Below, piece after piece: positions 1 to 7,170 of a stretch of DNA of 64,000 nucleotides. This DNA is from Pseudomonas spelaei (GTDB taxonomy: Bacteria > Pseudomonadota > Gammaproteobacteria > Pseudomonadales > Pseudomonadaceae), in the NCBI RefSeq assembly GCF_009724245.1, contig NZ_WNNK01000001.1, forward strand, positions 395,758-459,757, written 5' to 3'. Numbering within the stretch: position 1 is the stretch's first letter; every line of letters starts with the position of its first letter. The notes below the pieces were generated by a model. It was not told the DNA's origin and ran no database searches. It saw only the letters and a program-made list of their open reading frames with translations. The translations under genes were made by a program, and so were the position numbers.

Positions 1-127
1 TTTTTGTGTGTCTTGCAGTAATTAAAGTTTCGAAATTGTTTCAAGGTCGCCAAATAGGCTACCTTGATGTAGAAAACGGCCCCTGAGTCGCCCACGAACT
101 CAACCTTTTGCGGCGAAAGGAGACGCT

Positions 128-1072
128 ATGATTTTTCCGGTATTGAACGGTTTGCCCCTGCACAAAGTGCTGGTACGCACGGTCACCGAGTTTATCGATG
201 ACGAGATGCCCACCTACGCCTCGGCACTGGCCTACCAGATGCTGTTCTCGCTGTTTCCCTTCCTGTTGTTCCTGATTGCCCTGATCGGTTTCCTGCGCCT
301 GCCGGAGTTTTTCACCTTCCTGCGCGACCAGTCGGCGCTCGTGTTACCCCCCCAGGCCCTGGAACAGGTCAACCCGGTAATCGACCAACTGCAGCAATCC
401 AAGGGCGGCTTGCTGTCCGTGGGTATCGTCGTTGCACTATGGACCGCCTCGGCAGGCGTACGCCTGATGATGAGCGCGATGAACGCCGCCTACGATGTGG
501 TCGAGGGCCGGCCGATCTGGAAGCGTTTTCCGCTGTCGGTCTTCTACACCATTGGCGTCGCCGGCATGCTGCTGATGGCCGCCGCGCTGATGGTCCTCGG
601 GCCACAGGTGATGGAGTGGCTGGCGGGCCAGATCGGCATGGAGCAATACGTGGTCACCCTGTGGACCATCCTGCGCTGGCCGGTGATCGTCATCCTGCTG
701 ATGTTTGCCGTGGCCTTGATGTACTACGTGATGCCCGATGTGAAGCAGAAGTTTCGCTTTATCTCCCCAGGTTCGGTACTGGCGGTGGTGGTCTGGATCC
801 TCGCCTCCCTGGGCTTTGGCTTCTATGTCAAAGCCTTTGGCAACTACAACGCCATGTATGGCAGTATCGGCGCGATCATCGTCCTGTTGCTGTACTTCTA
901 CATTTCCGCTGCCGTGTTGCTGCTGGGCGCGGAGATGAATGCGGTGATCGAACACATGTCGGCTGAAGGCAAGAACCCCGGTGAAAAGGACTTTGGCGAG
1001 CACGACGACAAACAACATGTCTCAGGCTTGGGCCGGGACCATTCACTCAAGCCTACTACTGACGAAGCCTGA
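128..1072 (+). CDS. YihY/BrkB-family inner-membrane protein
   Basis: The 314-residue product is strongly hydrophobic, with about six predicted membrane segments. These include one near residues 43-58 and a last one near 259-280, followed by a polar tail rich in Glu, His and Lys. The central [19 protein letters not shown] stretch is typical of the YihY/BrkB (formerly RNase BN) family, whose molecular function is unsettled. AAGGAG lies 7 nt before the ATG, which fixes the start. The gene ends 2 nt before the deformylase ATG, so the two are probably co-transcribed. The family assignment is firm; the role is unknown. Confidence 0.9.
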   Translation: MIFPVLNGLPLHKVLVRTVTEFIDDEMPTYASALAYQMLFSLFPFLLFLIALIGFLRLPEFFTFLRDQSALVLPPQALEQVNPVIDQLQQSKGGLLSVGIVVALWTASAGVRLMMSAMNAAYDVVEGRPIWKRFPLSVFYTIGVAGMLLMAAALMVLGPQVMEWLAGQIGMEQYVVTLWTILRWPVIVILLMFAVALMYYVMPDVKQKFRFISPGSVLAVVVWILASLGFGFYVKAFGNYNAMYGSIGAIIVLLLYFYISAAVLLLGAEMNAVIEHMSAEGKNPGEKDFGEHDDKQHVSGLGRDHSLKPTTDEA

Positions 1073-1074
1073 TC

Positions 1075-1614
1075 ATGATCCGTGAAATCCTGAAAATGGG
1101 CGATGAGCGCCTGCTGCGTATCGCGCCCCCGGTTCCACCGGAAATGTTCGACAGCCCCGAGTTGTGGCAGTTGATCGACGACATGTTCCAGACCATGGAA
1201 CATGTGGGCGGCGTTGGCCTCGCCGCGCCGCAGGTGGGTGTTGATTTGCAACTGGTGATCTTTGGTTTCGAGAGCAGCGAACGCTATCCGGATGCCCCGG
1301 CCGTGCCGCAGACCATCCTGATCAACCCGTTGATCACGCCGTTAAGTCCGCTGCTGGAAGAAGGCTATGAAGGCTGCCTGTCGGTGCCCGGCATGCGTGG
1401 GGCGGTGGACCGTTATCAGCGGATTCGCTATGAGGGGTTTGATCCCAAGGGCGAACCGATTGTGCGGATTGCCGAAGGTTTTCATGCGCGGGTGGTGCAG
1501 CATGAATGCGATCACCTGATTGGCCGGTTGTACCCGTCGCGGATTACCGACTTCAGCAAGTTCGGGTTTATCGAGGTAATGTTCCCGGACATGGATCCTG
1601 ACTCCGACGAATAA
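1075..1614 (+). CDS. def: peptide deformylase
   Basis: This 179-residue metalloenzyme removes the formyl group from the N-terminal Met of nascent proteins in the cytoplasm. All three family motifs are present: GVGLAAPQ (46-53), EGCLSVPG (99-106, metal ligand Cys101) and HECDH (143-147, ligands His143 and His147 with catalytic Glu144). The length fits bacterial deformylases. It is not next to fmt, unlike the usual housekeeping copy, so it may be a second deformylase; this cannot be decided from the window. It follows the YihY gene with a 2-nt gap and is followed by a REP-like hairpin. Confidence 0.93.
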   Translation: MIREILKMGDERLLRIAPPVPPEMFDSPELWQLIDDMFQTMEHVGGVGLAAPQVGVDLQLVIFGFESSERYPDAPAVPQTILINPLITPLSPLLEEGYEGCLSVPGMRGAVDRYQRIRYEGFDPKGEPIVRIAEGFHARVVQHECDHLIGRLYPSRITDFSKFGFIEVMFPDMDPDSDE

Positions 1615-1637
1615 CCCGAGATACAACACAGGTCAAC

Positions 1638-1667
1638 ATGTGGGAGCGAGCAAGCCCGCTCCCACAT
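1638..1667. repeat. short REP-like hairpin between convergent genes
   Basis: Eleven-base arms ATGTGGGAGCG (1638-1648) and CGCTCCCACAT (1657-1667) flank an 8-nt loop. The sequence belongs to the TGTGGGAGC...GCTCCCACA family that recurs across this window. It sits between the convergent def and methyltransferase genes and could limit read-through in both directions. Confidence 0.8.
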
Positions 1668-1687
1668 TGGATTCGCGTTCTGCTTGG

Positions 1688-2506
1688 CTATTTGACCGGT
1701 TTAACAAACCGCAACGTCATCCGGTCCGACTCGCCAATCGCCAGATACTTCGCCTTATCCTTCTCCCCCAGTTTCAACGCAGGCGGCAATGTCCAGACGC
1801 CATCGGGATAATCCTTGGTGTCTTTCGGATTGGCGTTGATCTCGCTCTGCCCATCCAGCTTGAACCCCGCATCCGTCGCCAGTTTCACCACATACGCCGT
1901 GGTCAGGTACCCGCTGTGCTTGATGTCATCCAATGACGCACCGTCCTTGGCCCGATGATCCACTACGCCCAGTACGCCGCCCGGTTTCAACACCTTGAAG
2001 AAGGCTTCAAAGGTTGCCGGTGCGGTGTCGGCCAACACCCAGTTATGGACGTTACGGAAAGTCAGCACCGTGTCAGCTGAACCTGGTTTGCCCAGAGTCG
2101 GTGCCTTGGGGTCGAACTCGACGAAGCCAGCTTTGGCATAACGGGCCGGATCGGCAGCGAATTTCTGTTTCAGGCTTTCTTCGGAGGTGCGGGCATAGGC
2201 GCTGCTGGTCGGGGCTTGCACGGCGGCGATGTAATGGCCGTGCTCCTTGAGCAGCGGCGCCAACACTTCACTGTACCAGCCGCCGCCGGGGGTGATTTCG
2301 ATCAGCGTCTGGTCGGGCCGCAGGCCGAAGAACGCGAGGGTCTGCTGCGGATGGCGATACACGTCGCGCGCGCTGTTGGCCGGTGCACGCCAACTGCCGG
2401 CCAGCACGGTTGCGTATTGCTGGGCAGAAACCGGAGCCTCTGCTGCCTGGCTCAAGGCTGGGAAAAGGAGGGCGCTGAGGGATAAAGCCGCAAGGGTCGC
2501 TTTCAT
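1688..2506 (-). CDS. exported class I SAM-methyltransferase-fold protein
   Basis: The product has 272 residues from the chosen ATG at 2506. That start places AGG 6 nt upstream and gives a clean signal peptide (about residues 1-21, ending ALSQA). An upstream in-frame start would add 21 residues before the signal. The EITPGGGWYS segment (about 70-79) resembles SAM-binding motif I, and later segments (VLTFRNVHNW, GGVLGVVDH) fit a Rossmann methyltransferase. A periplasmic location is odd for a SAM-dependent enzyme because SAM is cytosolic. Similar predicted periplasmic methyltransferase-like proteins occur in proteobacteria, but I know of no assigned substrate. Confidence 0.75.
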   Translation of the reverse strand: MKATLAALSLSALLFPALSQAAEAPVSAQQYATVLAGSWRAPANSARDVYRHPQQTLAFFGLRPDQTLIEITPGGGWYSEVLAPLLKEHGHYIAAVQAPTSSAYARTSEESLKQKFAADPARYAKAGFVEFDPKAPTLGKPGSADTVLTFRNVHNWVLADTAPATFEAFFKVLKPGGVLGVVDHRAKDGASLDDIKHSGYLTTAYVVKLATDAGFKLDGQSEINANPKDTKDYPDGVWTLPPALKLGEKDKAKYLAIGESDRMTLRFVKPVK

Positions 2507-2565
2507 GATCATCCTAGTGTGGGCCATTGTGCCGAGGAGGCTAGCACGCAGCCCACAACCACTGA

Positions 2566-3003
2566 TCATCCATTATTGAAGGTCGACCTAACCAATGGTT
2601 CTAAGCCCATGGCGATCATTGGCTTGTTGCGTTTGTAGCGCACCCATCGTTCGGCCAGGGACTGGGGCAGTGGTGTGTCCTGGGTAAAACCGAGGCGCTG
2701 ATAAAACCCTTCCAGGTCCGGATGGCAAAGCAGCCACACCGTGCCTTCCACCGGTGCGACGGCCTCACGAATCAGTCGCGCCGCCAAACCCTGGCCACGC
2801 AATGCCGGGTCGACAAACAGCCCGGTCAACCATTGCCCGCCCACCACCGGGCTCAAGCAGAGGCCGGCGACGATCTCACTGTGCCTGGCCACCCACAGTT
2901 GGCCGCCCTTCAGGGCTTTCATCGGCGAGTTATGGCTTCGGTAAAACTTGTTCAGCAGTGGCCAAAGCGGCTCTGCCAGCAGATTGATGTGCAACTCGGG
3001 CAT
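2566..3003 (-). CDS. GNAT-family N-acetyltransferase
   Basis: The protein has 145 residues with one GNAT domain. The acetyl-CoA pyrophosphate-binding loop is visible as FVDPALRGQGLAARLI (R-G-Q-G-L-A), followed by the usual C-terminal YQRLGFT segment. The substrate cannot be predicted. It lies just upstream of the methyltransferase on the same strand with about 60 nt between them, so they may share a transcript. Confidence 0.85.
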   Translation of the reverse strand: MPELHINLLAEPLWPLLNKFYRSHNSPMKALKGGQLWVARHSEIVAGLCLSPVVGGQWLTGLFVDPALRGQGLAARLIREAVAPVEGTVWLLCHPDLEGFYQRLGFTQDTPLPQSLAERWVRYKRNKPMIAMGLEPLVRSTFNNG

Positions 3004-3117
3004 GGTATTTCGACAGGCGTGATCAAGGGGTCGGGATTATAAGTCGGGCAAAGCGCCTTCTGTTGGGCAATAGGTGTTATACCCCTTGTTACATCCCCTG
3101 AAAGTGGAGCACGCATC

Positions 3118-3234
3118 ATGGCCAAAGGCATGGATTCAAAGAAAGCCGCGAAGAAGAAACCGGCAAAGACTGCCGATGAAAAACGCGCCGACAAAAAAGC
3201 CAAAAAATCCGACGCGGGTTTGTTTGGGCATTGA
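3118..3234 (+). CDS. 38-residue lysine-rich microprotein
   Basis: A short ORF begins at an ATG preceded by GGAG 8 nt upstream. It encodes 38 residues, about a third of them lysine plus several Ala and Asp, with repeated AAKKKPAK / DKKAKKSD patterns and a GLFGH ending. The composition resembles the basic tails of nucleoid-associated or histone-H1-like proteins, but it is too short for a domain call. Good ribosome binding and codon use suggest it is real. It is followed at once by a REP element. The function is unknown. Confidence 0.6.
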   Translation: MAKGMDSKKAAKKKPAKTADEKRADKKAKKSDAGLFGH

Positions 3235-3240
3235 TTACTT

Positions 3241-3340
3241 GTAGCCGCTGACGAGGCACGAGGCTGCGATGGGGTGCGAAGCAGCCCCCAATGGATGGTC
3301 CTGCGGGCCACTTCACAGCCTCGTACCTCGGCAGCGGCTT
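3241..3340. repeat. REP element, GTAGCCGCTG family (copy 1)
   Basis: About 100 nt start GTAGCCGCTGACGAGGCACG and end in the inverted form CTCGTACCTCGGCAGCGGC, making a large imperfect hairpin. The same family recurs at 5198, 6897, 17471 and 35501, with a hybrid at 20497. Confidence 0.85.
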
Positions 3341-3344
3341 GTTT

Positions 3345-3386
3345 GCTTCTAAGCTAAGCACCAAACGATCTGCAAGATTTCCCCGC
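3345..3386 (+). promoter_or_regulatory. candidate ECF-sigma promoter, copy A (before desaturase)
   Basis: This 42-nt block matches 34 of 42 positions with 7060-7101. It contains TTCTAAG upstream, then CCAAACGATCTGCAAG and TTTCCCCGC. The end of the block is 64 nt before the desaturase ATG; copy B ends 69 nt before the TonB receptor GTG. A plausible reading is -35 GCTTCT and -10 CGATCT with a 15-nt spacer. That reading is inference; the shared sequence is seen directly. Confidence 0.55.
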
Positions 3387-3450
3387 CTCGTTGCACAGAG
3401 CAGGATGAAGCCGACTTTCGTTGTCGGCCTGGACTGCCCTGAGCTCGCCG

Positions 3451-4392
3451 ATGCCCAACTACCTCGATGACACCCACCGCCTCGAAATCGAAGTCCTGAG
3501 TCAAAGCCTCACCGCCCGCACCGAATGGCCGACCTGGCTATTATTGATCGGCGTCTACGCCAGCTGGTTTACCGTGATATTGGGCAGCGCCTGGCTGGGC
3601 CGGTGGCTGAGCACGATGCTGTTGATCCCGATTGTGGTGCTGTGGCTGTCCCTGCAACACGAAATGCTCCATGGCCATCCCACCCGTTTCAAGGCCCTGA
3701 ACAAACTCCTTGGCTACGCGCCCTTGGCGGTCTGGTATCCCTACACCCTGTATCGCGACAGCCATTTGTTGCACCACAACGATGAGCAACTCACTGTTCC
3801 CGGCGTTGATCCGGAAAGCCGCTACCTGACGCAAGGGCAATGGGCCGGCAGTTCGCTGTTCGAGCGCAGCCTGCACAGGCTGAACAAAACCGTACTCGGG
3901 CGTTTCCTGCTGGGCGCGCCGTTGGCGTTGTGGACGCTGGCGCGCGAAGAGTTGCTGCGGCTGCGCCAAGGCCAGCGTCAGGCCTGGCTGATGTGGCTGA
4001 CCCATGGCGTATTGACCGTGCTGATGCTGGTGTTTATCGCCCGCTACAGCGTGCTGCCGGTGTGGCATTACCTGGCGCTGGTCAGTGTGCCCGCGCTGTC
4101 GGTGGCGATGATTCGTTCGTACTATGAACACCGCCCGCACCTGCAACCTGAACAGCGCACAGTGATCAACGAAGCCGGCTGGCCGTGGACCTGGCTGTTT
4201 CTCAACCTCAACCTGCATTTGGTGCATCACGACTTGCCGAAGCTGCCCTGGTATTTCCTGCCCCGGGTCTATCGCGCACGTCGTGCGCAGTGGCAGGCGC
4301 GTAGCGGTGGCTTTGTGGTGCAAGGTTATGGCCAATTGATCGGCCGCTACGGGCTCAAGACCATCGACAGTCCGCGCCATCCCTTTATCTGA
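3451..4392 (+). CDS. fatty-acid desaturase family membrane protein
   Basis: The product has 313 residues from ATG 3451; an in-frame TTG at 3421 would add ten. The three histidine clusters of membrane di-iron desaturases are present: HEMLHGH (70-76), HLLHH (105-109) and HLVHH (256-260). Hydrophobic segments lie between them. These enzymes introduce double bonds into acyl chains, or hydroxylate related substrates, at the inner membrane. The next gene starts 10 nt downstream, so the two form an operon. The upstream motif shared with the TonB receptor links it to the sigma factor at 5413. The substrate is unknown; it could modify membrane lipid or a lipidic metabolite. Confidence 0.85.
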   Translation: MPNYLDDTHRLEIEVLSQSLTARTEWPTWLLLIGVYASWFTVILGSAWLGRWLSTMLLIPIVVLWLSLQHEMLHGHPTRFKALNKLLGYAPLAVWYPYTLYRDSHLLHHNDEQLTVPGVDPESRYLTQGQWAGSSLFERSLHRLNKTVLGRFLLGAPLALWTLAREELLRLRQGQRQAWLMWLTHGVLTVLMLVFIARYSVLPVWHYLALVSVPALSVAMIRSYYEHRPHLQPEQRTVINEAGWPWTWLFLNLNLHLVHHDLPKLPWYFLPRVYRARRAQWQARSGGFVVQGYGQLIGRYGLKTIDSPRHPFI

Positions 4393-4402
4393 CGAGGCTT
4401 GC

Positions 4403-5194
4403 ATGAGCGAACACTACGCCGAGCTGTTGATGTACGTGGCGCCCCAGCAGGTGCTTGAGGCCAACGAGCAATGGCTGGCGCGCATCCTTGAACGGCTCGA
4501 CGTTACCCGGCGTACCGCTGACGGCCTGGACCTTCTAAGCCTGTGGCGCGCGCCCGAATTGTTGTTGACCCAGACCTGCGGCTATCCGCTGATGACCCAA
4601 CTGCGTGGGCAAGTGCGGCTGATTGGCCGTCCCCGCTACGAACTGCCCGACAGCAGCGCTGGCAATCACTGCAGCCTGCTGCTGACCCGCGACGACAACC
4701 CGCGAACGACCCTGGTGGATTTCTACGACAGTCGTGGCGTGATCAACGGTGAGGACTCCAACAGCGGCATGAACCTGCTGCGCGAGCACCTGGCACCGTT
4801 ACATCGCCAGGGACGCTTCTTTGCCAGCGTGGCCATCAGCGGCGGTCATCGCGACAGCCTGCGCTGGCTGCGGGAAGACCGTGCAGACCTCGCCGCCATC
4901 GACAGCGTGACCTTCGCCTACCTGGCGCGTTTTGCTCCAGAAGAAGTCGCGGGACTGCGTATCGTCACCCGCAGTGCGATCAGCCCGACGCTGCCTTACA
5001 TCGGCGCGCAGGGTTTGAGTGATGAATACATCCTGCGGATTCGTCAGGCGATGAACCAGGCGTTGCAGGAACTGCCGCAGGTGGTGGAGATACTGGGCGT
5101 GCAGGAGGTGCTGGCTGCCAGTGAAGCGGATTACCAAGTGCTGTTGGATTACCGGCAGCAGGCTCAGGCACTGGGTTTCGAAAGGCTTCGTTGA
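4403..5194 (+). CDS. cytosolic PhnD/SsuA-like solute-binding-domain protein
   Basis: The 263-residue protein has the pattern of phosphate/phosphonate-type ABC binding proteins. FYDSRGVINGEDSNSGMNLLREHL resembles the segment around the ligand-binding Ser-rich loop, and SGGHRDSLRWLREDRADLAAIDS resembles the GSHxxS...GxxDAAAxDS segment. It lacks any signal peptide, so it probably acts in the cytoplasm, as a sensor or enzyme-like protein rather than a transport component. No permease or ATPase is adjacent. It follows the desaturase by 10 nt. The fold assignment is reasonable; the role is open. Confidence 0.7.
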   Translation: MSEHYAELLMYVAPQQVLEANEQWLARILERLDVTRRTADGLDLLSLWRAPELLLTQTCGYPLMTQLRGQVRLIGRPRYELPDSSAGNHCSLLLTRDDNPRTTLVDFYDSRGVINGEDSNSGMNLLREHLAPLHRQGRFFASVAISGGHRDSLRWLREDRADLAAIDSVTFAYLARFAPEEVAGLRIVTRSAISPTLPYIGAQGLSDEYILRIRQAMNQALQELPQVVEILGVQEVLAASEADYQVLLDYRQQAQALGFERLR

Positions 5195-5197
5195 ACC

Positions 5198-5300
5198 TGT
5201 AGCCGCTGCCGAGGCACGAGGCTGCGATGCGTGTCCGCAGGACCGCCCTCTGGGGTCGCTTCGCAACCCATCGCAGCCTCGTGCCTCGGCAGAGGCTACA
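5198..5300. repeat. REP element, GTAGCCGCTG family (copy 2)
   Basis: Starts TGTAGCCGCTGCCGAGGC and ends with its inverted form CTCGGCAGAGGCTACA. The interior carries two short near-palindromes around GTCCGCAGGACCGCC. It lies between the binding-like gene and the sigma factor. Confidence 0.88.
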
Positions 5301-5360
5301 ATAAAGTTATATAAAAATGCATTTTAAGTATTATTAAAGAATAAGCAGCCTTGCTAGGAT
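5301..5360 (+). promoter_or_regulatory. AT-rich probable promoter region of the sigma gene
   Basis: A sharply AT-rich tract (ATAAAGTTATATAAAAATGC and onward) stands out from the GC-rich surroundings and precedes the sigma gene by about 50-110 nt. Genes of this kind are often Fur-controlled. I see AT-rich hexamers but no convincing 19-bp Fur box, and no copy of the 42-nt motif. Confidence 0.35.
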
Positions 5361-5412
5361 CGCCCCACCGGAACACCGGACATAACGTGCAACCTACTCA
5401 GATGGAGCCACT

Positions 5413-5922
5413 ATGTCCGGCGCCGACATTTCTCACAGCGACTACGTGGGCGGATTGTTCCGTAGTCATTACGACTGGCTGTGCAGCCGTTTGCATCGGC
5501 ACCTGGATTCCCGTGCTCACGCCGAAGACATCGCCGCCGACACCTTTGTCCAGTTGCTGAGCGCGCCGGGCGTCACACCGATCCGCCAGCCCCGCGCCTT
5601 GTTGACAACCATTGCCCAGCGCCTGATGTATCAACTGTGGCGTCGCCGTGATCTGGAGCGCGCTTACCTCGATGCCCTGGACCAGGACGAAACATCATCT
5701 GCGCCATCCCCTGAAGAGCTGGCGCAAATGCTCGAAGCGTTGCAGGCCATCGACCAATTGCTTGACGGCTTGCCGGCCAAGGTCAAGGCGACCTTCCTGC
5801 TGTCGCAACTCAATGGCCTGACGTATCCCGAAATTGCCGCCGAACTCGGCATCTCTCAACGCTCCGTCAGCGACTACATGACCCGCGCCATCAACCGTTG
5901 TCTGCGGCTGTGCCTGGAATGA
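5413..5922 (+). CDS. ECF sigma factor, FecI type
   Basis: The product has 169 residues with the two sigma domains of ECF factors. Region 2 (about 13-75) includes RAHAEDIAADTFVQLL. Region 4 (about 110-160) includes the helix-turn-helix LTYPEIAAELGISQRSVSDYM. Such factors direct RNA polymerase to a few promoters after an outer-membrane receptor binds its ligand. Its stop overlaps the anti-sigma start (ATGA), and the cognate receptor with an STN domain lies downstream. This sigma-FecR-receptor order is the standard surface-signalling set. Promoters with the 42-nt motif are its likely targets. Confidence 0.92.
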   Translation: MSGADISHSDYVGGLFRSHYDWLCSRLHRHLDSRAHAEDIAADTFVQLLSAPGVTPIRQPRALLTTIAQRLMYQLWRRRDLERAYLDALDQDETSSAPSPEELAQMLEALQAIDQLLDGLPAKVKATFLLSQLNGLTYPEIAAELGISQRSVSDYMTRAINRCLRLCLE

Positions 5923-6863
5923 ATGACGAACTGATCGACAGTGCCACTCGCTGGATCGTCTTGCTGCGCTCTGGTCAGGCGAGTGCGGCCGACTGGCAGC
6001 GTTATCACCAATGGCGTGCCGAAGACCCACGTCATGAAGCGTTGTGCCAACAGCTGGAAACCCGCCTCGATGTGTTCCAGATTGCCCAGGCCCAAGGTGT
6101 CAGCGGCAAGGTGCTGCAGCAAGCGCTGCAAGCGCCGCCCAGCCGACGCGCGTTGCTGCGTGGGGCCTTGGTGGGCGCGGGCGTAGCGCTGGGCGCGAGC
6201 TTGCTGGCGAGGCCTTTAGGTTTGCCGCTGTCGGCGTTGACCGCTGACCTGCGTACGGGCACCGGCGAGCGCCGAACCGTCGAGTTGGCCGATGGCAGCG
6301 AGTTGCTGCTCAACGCGCGCAGCACAGCGGATATCCAATTCGATTCTCAGCGACGGCTGGTGCGCCTGCGTGAGGGCGAGTTGCTGGCGAAGATTGCCAA
6401 TGATGCGAGCCGACCGTTTCTGATCCAGACCGAGCAAACCCGATTGCGCGCCTACGGCAATCGGTTGCTGCTGCGTGAGCGGGAAGGGCAGGGCCACGTG
6501 GTGGCGCTCAACGGCGCCCTGGAGATCGACAGCCCGAATGGCGGCCACCTGCAATTGGCGGCCGGGCACGAAGTCAGTTACGACCGGGGCGGTTTTGGCC
6601 CGGTGCAGGTCAGCTCCTCGGGGGCGACGGCGTGGATCGACGGCTTCCTGCAAGTGCGTGACCGTCCGTTGGTGGAAGTCATCGACGCCTTGCGGCCGTA
6701 TCACAATGGCGTGTTGCGCCTGGATCCAGCGGTAGCCGGCTTGCGCGTCAGTGGCCTGTACCGGCTGGACAATCCCCAGCAGATCCTCGACACCCTGGCG
6801 CGCACCTTGCCGATTCATATCACCCGCCGGACCGGGTTGTGGGTGACCGTCAGTGCGGCCTGA
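5919..6863 (+). CDS. FecR-type anti-sigma regulator
   Basis: The product has 314 residues from the ATG that overlaps the sigma stop codon (ATGA), implying translational coupling. The N-terminal cytosolic part (about 1-72, DUF4880-like) binds the sigma factor. A single membrane segment (about 80-100) is preceded by SRRALLRG, a twin-arginine-like motif; Tat-dependent insertion is known for some FecR proteins. The periplasmic FecR domain (RTVELADGSELLLNARS) and C-terminal STN-contacting region (ending HITRRTGLWVTV) follow. It would relay ligand binding by the TonB receptor to the sigma factor. Confidence 0.92.
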   Translation: MNDELIDSATRWIVLLRSGQASAADWQRYHQWRAEDPRHEALCQQLETRLDVFQIAQAQGVSGKVLQQALQAPPSRRALLRGALVGAGVALGASLLARPLGLPLSALTADLRTGTGERRTVELADGSELLLNARSTADIQFDSQRRLVRLREGELLAKIANDASRPFLIQTEQTRLRAYGNRLLLREREGQGHVVALNGALEIDSPNGGHLQLAAGHEVSYDRGGFGPVQVSSSGATAWIDGFLQVRDRPLVEVIDALRPYHNGVLRLDPAVAGLRVSGLYRLDNPQQILDTLARTLPIHITRRTGLWVTVSAA

Positions 6864-6896
6864 AAAACACCGACAACTCAATGTGAAAGCTGTCCC

Positions 6897-6998
6897 TGTA
6901 GCCGCGGCCGAGGTACGAGGCGGCGATGGGCTGCGCAGCGGCCCTATGGGCGGTCCTGCGGACACGCATCGCAGCCTCGTACCTCGGCAGCGGCTACA
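6897..6998. repeat. REP element, GTAGCCG family (copy 3)
   Basis: Starts TGTAGCCGCGGCCGAGGTAC and ends GTACCTCGGCAGCGGCTACA. Together with 6999-7170 it fills the 307-nt gap between the anti-sigma and receptor genes. The rest of the gap is the promoter motif at 7060 and an untranslated leader; I see no further gene there. Confidence 0.88.
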
Positions 6999-7059
6999 GA
7001 AAGCAGCCGCAGGTTCGGTGTTAGCCGTAAGGCGTTTTTTCAAAGACCTTGAAAGGCAC

Positions 7060-7101
7060 GGTTCTAAGAACATAACCAAACGGTCTGCAAGTTTTCCCCG
7101 C
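7060..7101 (+). promoter_or_regulatory. candidate ECF-sigma promoter, copy B (before TonB receptor)
   Basis: Matches 34 of 42 positions with 3345-3386. It contains TTCTAAG, CCAAACGGTCTGCAAG and TTTCCCCGC. Inferred -35 GGTTCT and -10 CGGTCT are 15 nt apart. The 3' half is almost invariant between copies (24 of 26), which suggests constraint beyond the core promoter. Confidence 0.58.
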
Positions 7102-7170
7102 GCCATCCCACATCACTCCCGTAAGCGCTGCGGGGAGCAGCGTTATGGAGTTTCCTTGGGGGGAGCCAAT

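Noticed and set aside
437..1018. 193-residue antisense frame over the BrkB gene
   Set aside because: His/Gln/Asp-rich low-complexity translation, with no start signal; a reverse-strand shadow.
3241..3340. Recurring 100-nt palindromes considered as CRISPR repeats or tRNA-like genes
   Set aside because: Copies are dispersed singly between genes with no spacers, and they lack cloverleaf features; they fit REP elements.
5301..5360. Fur box upstream of the sigma gene
   Set aside because: The tract is AT-rich, but I could not align a 19-bp Fur site with acceptable matches, so only a promoter region is reported.
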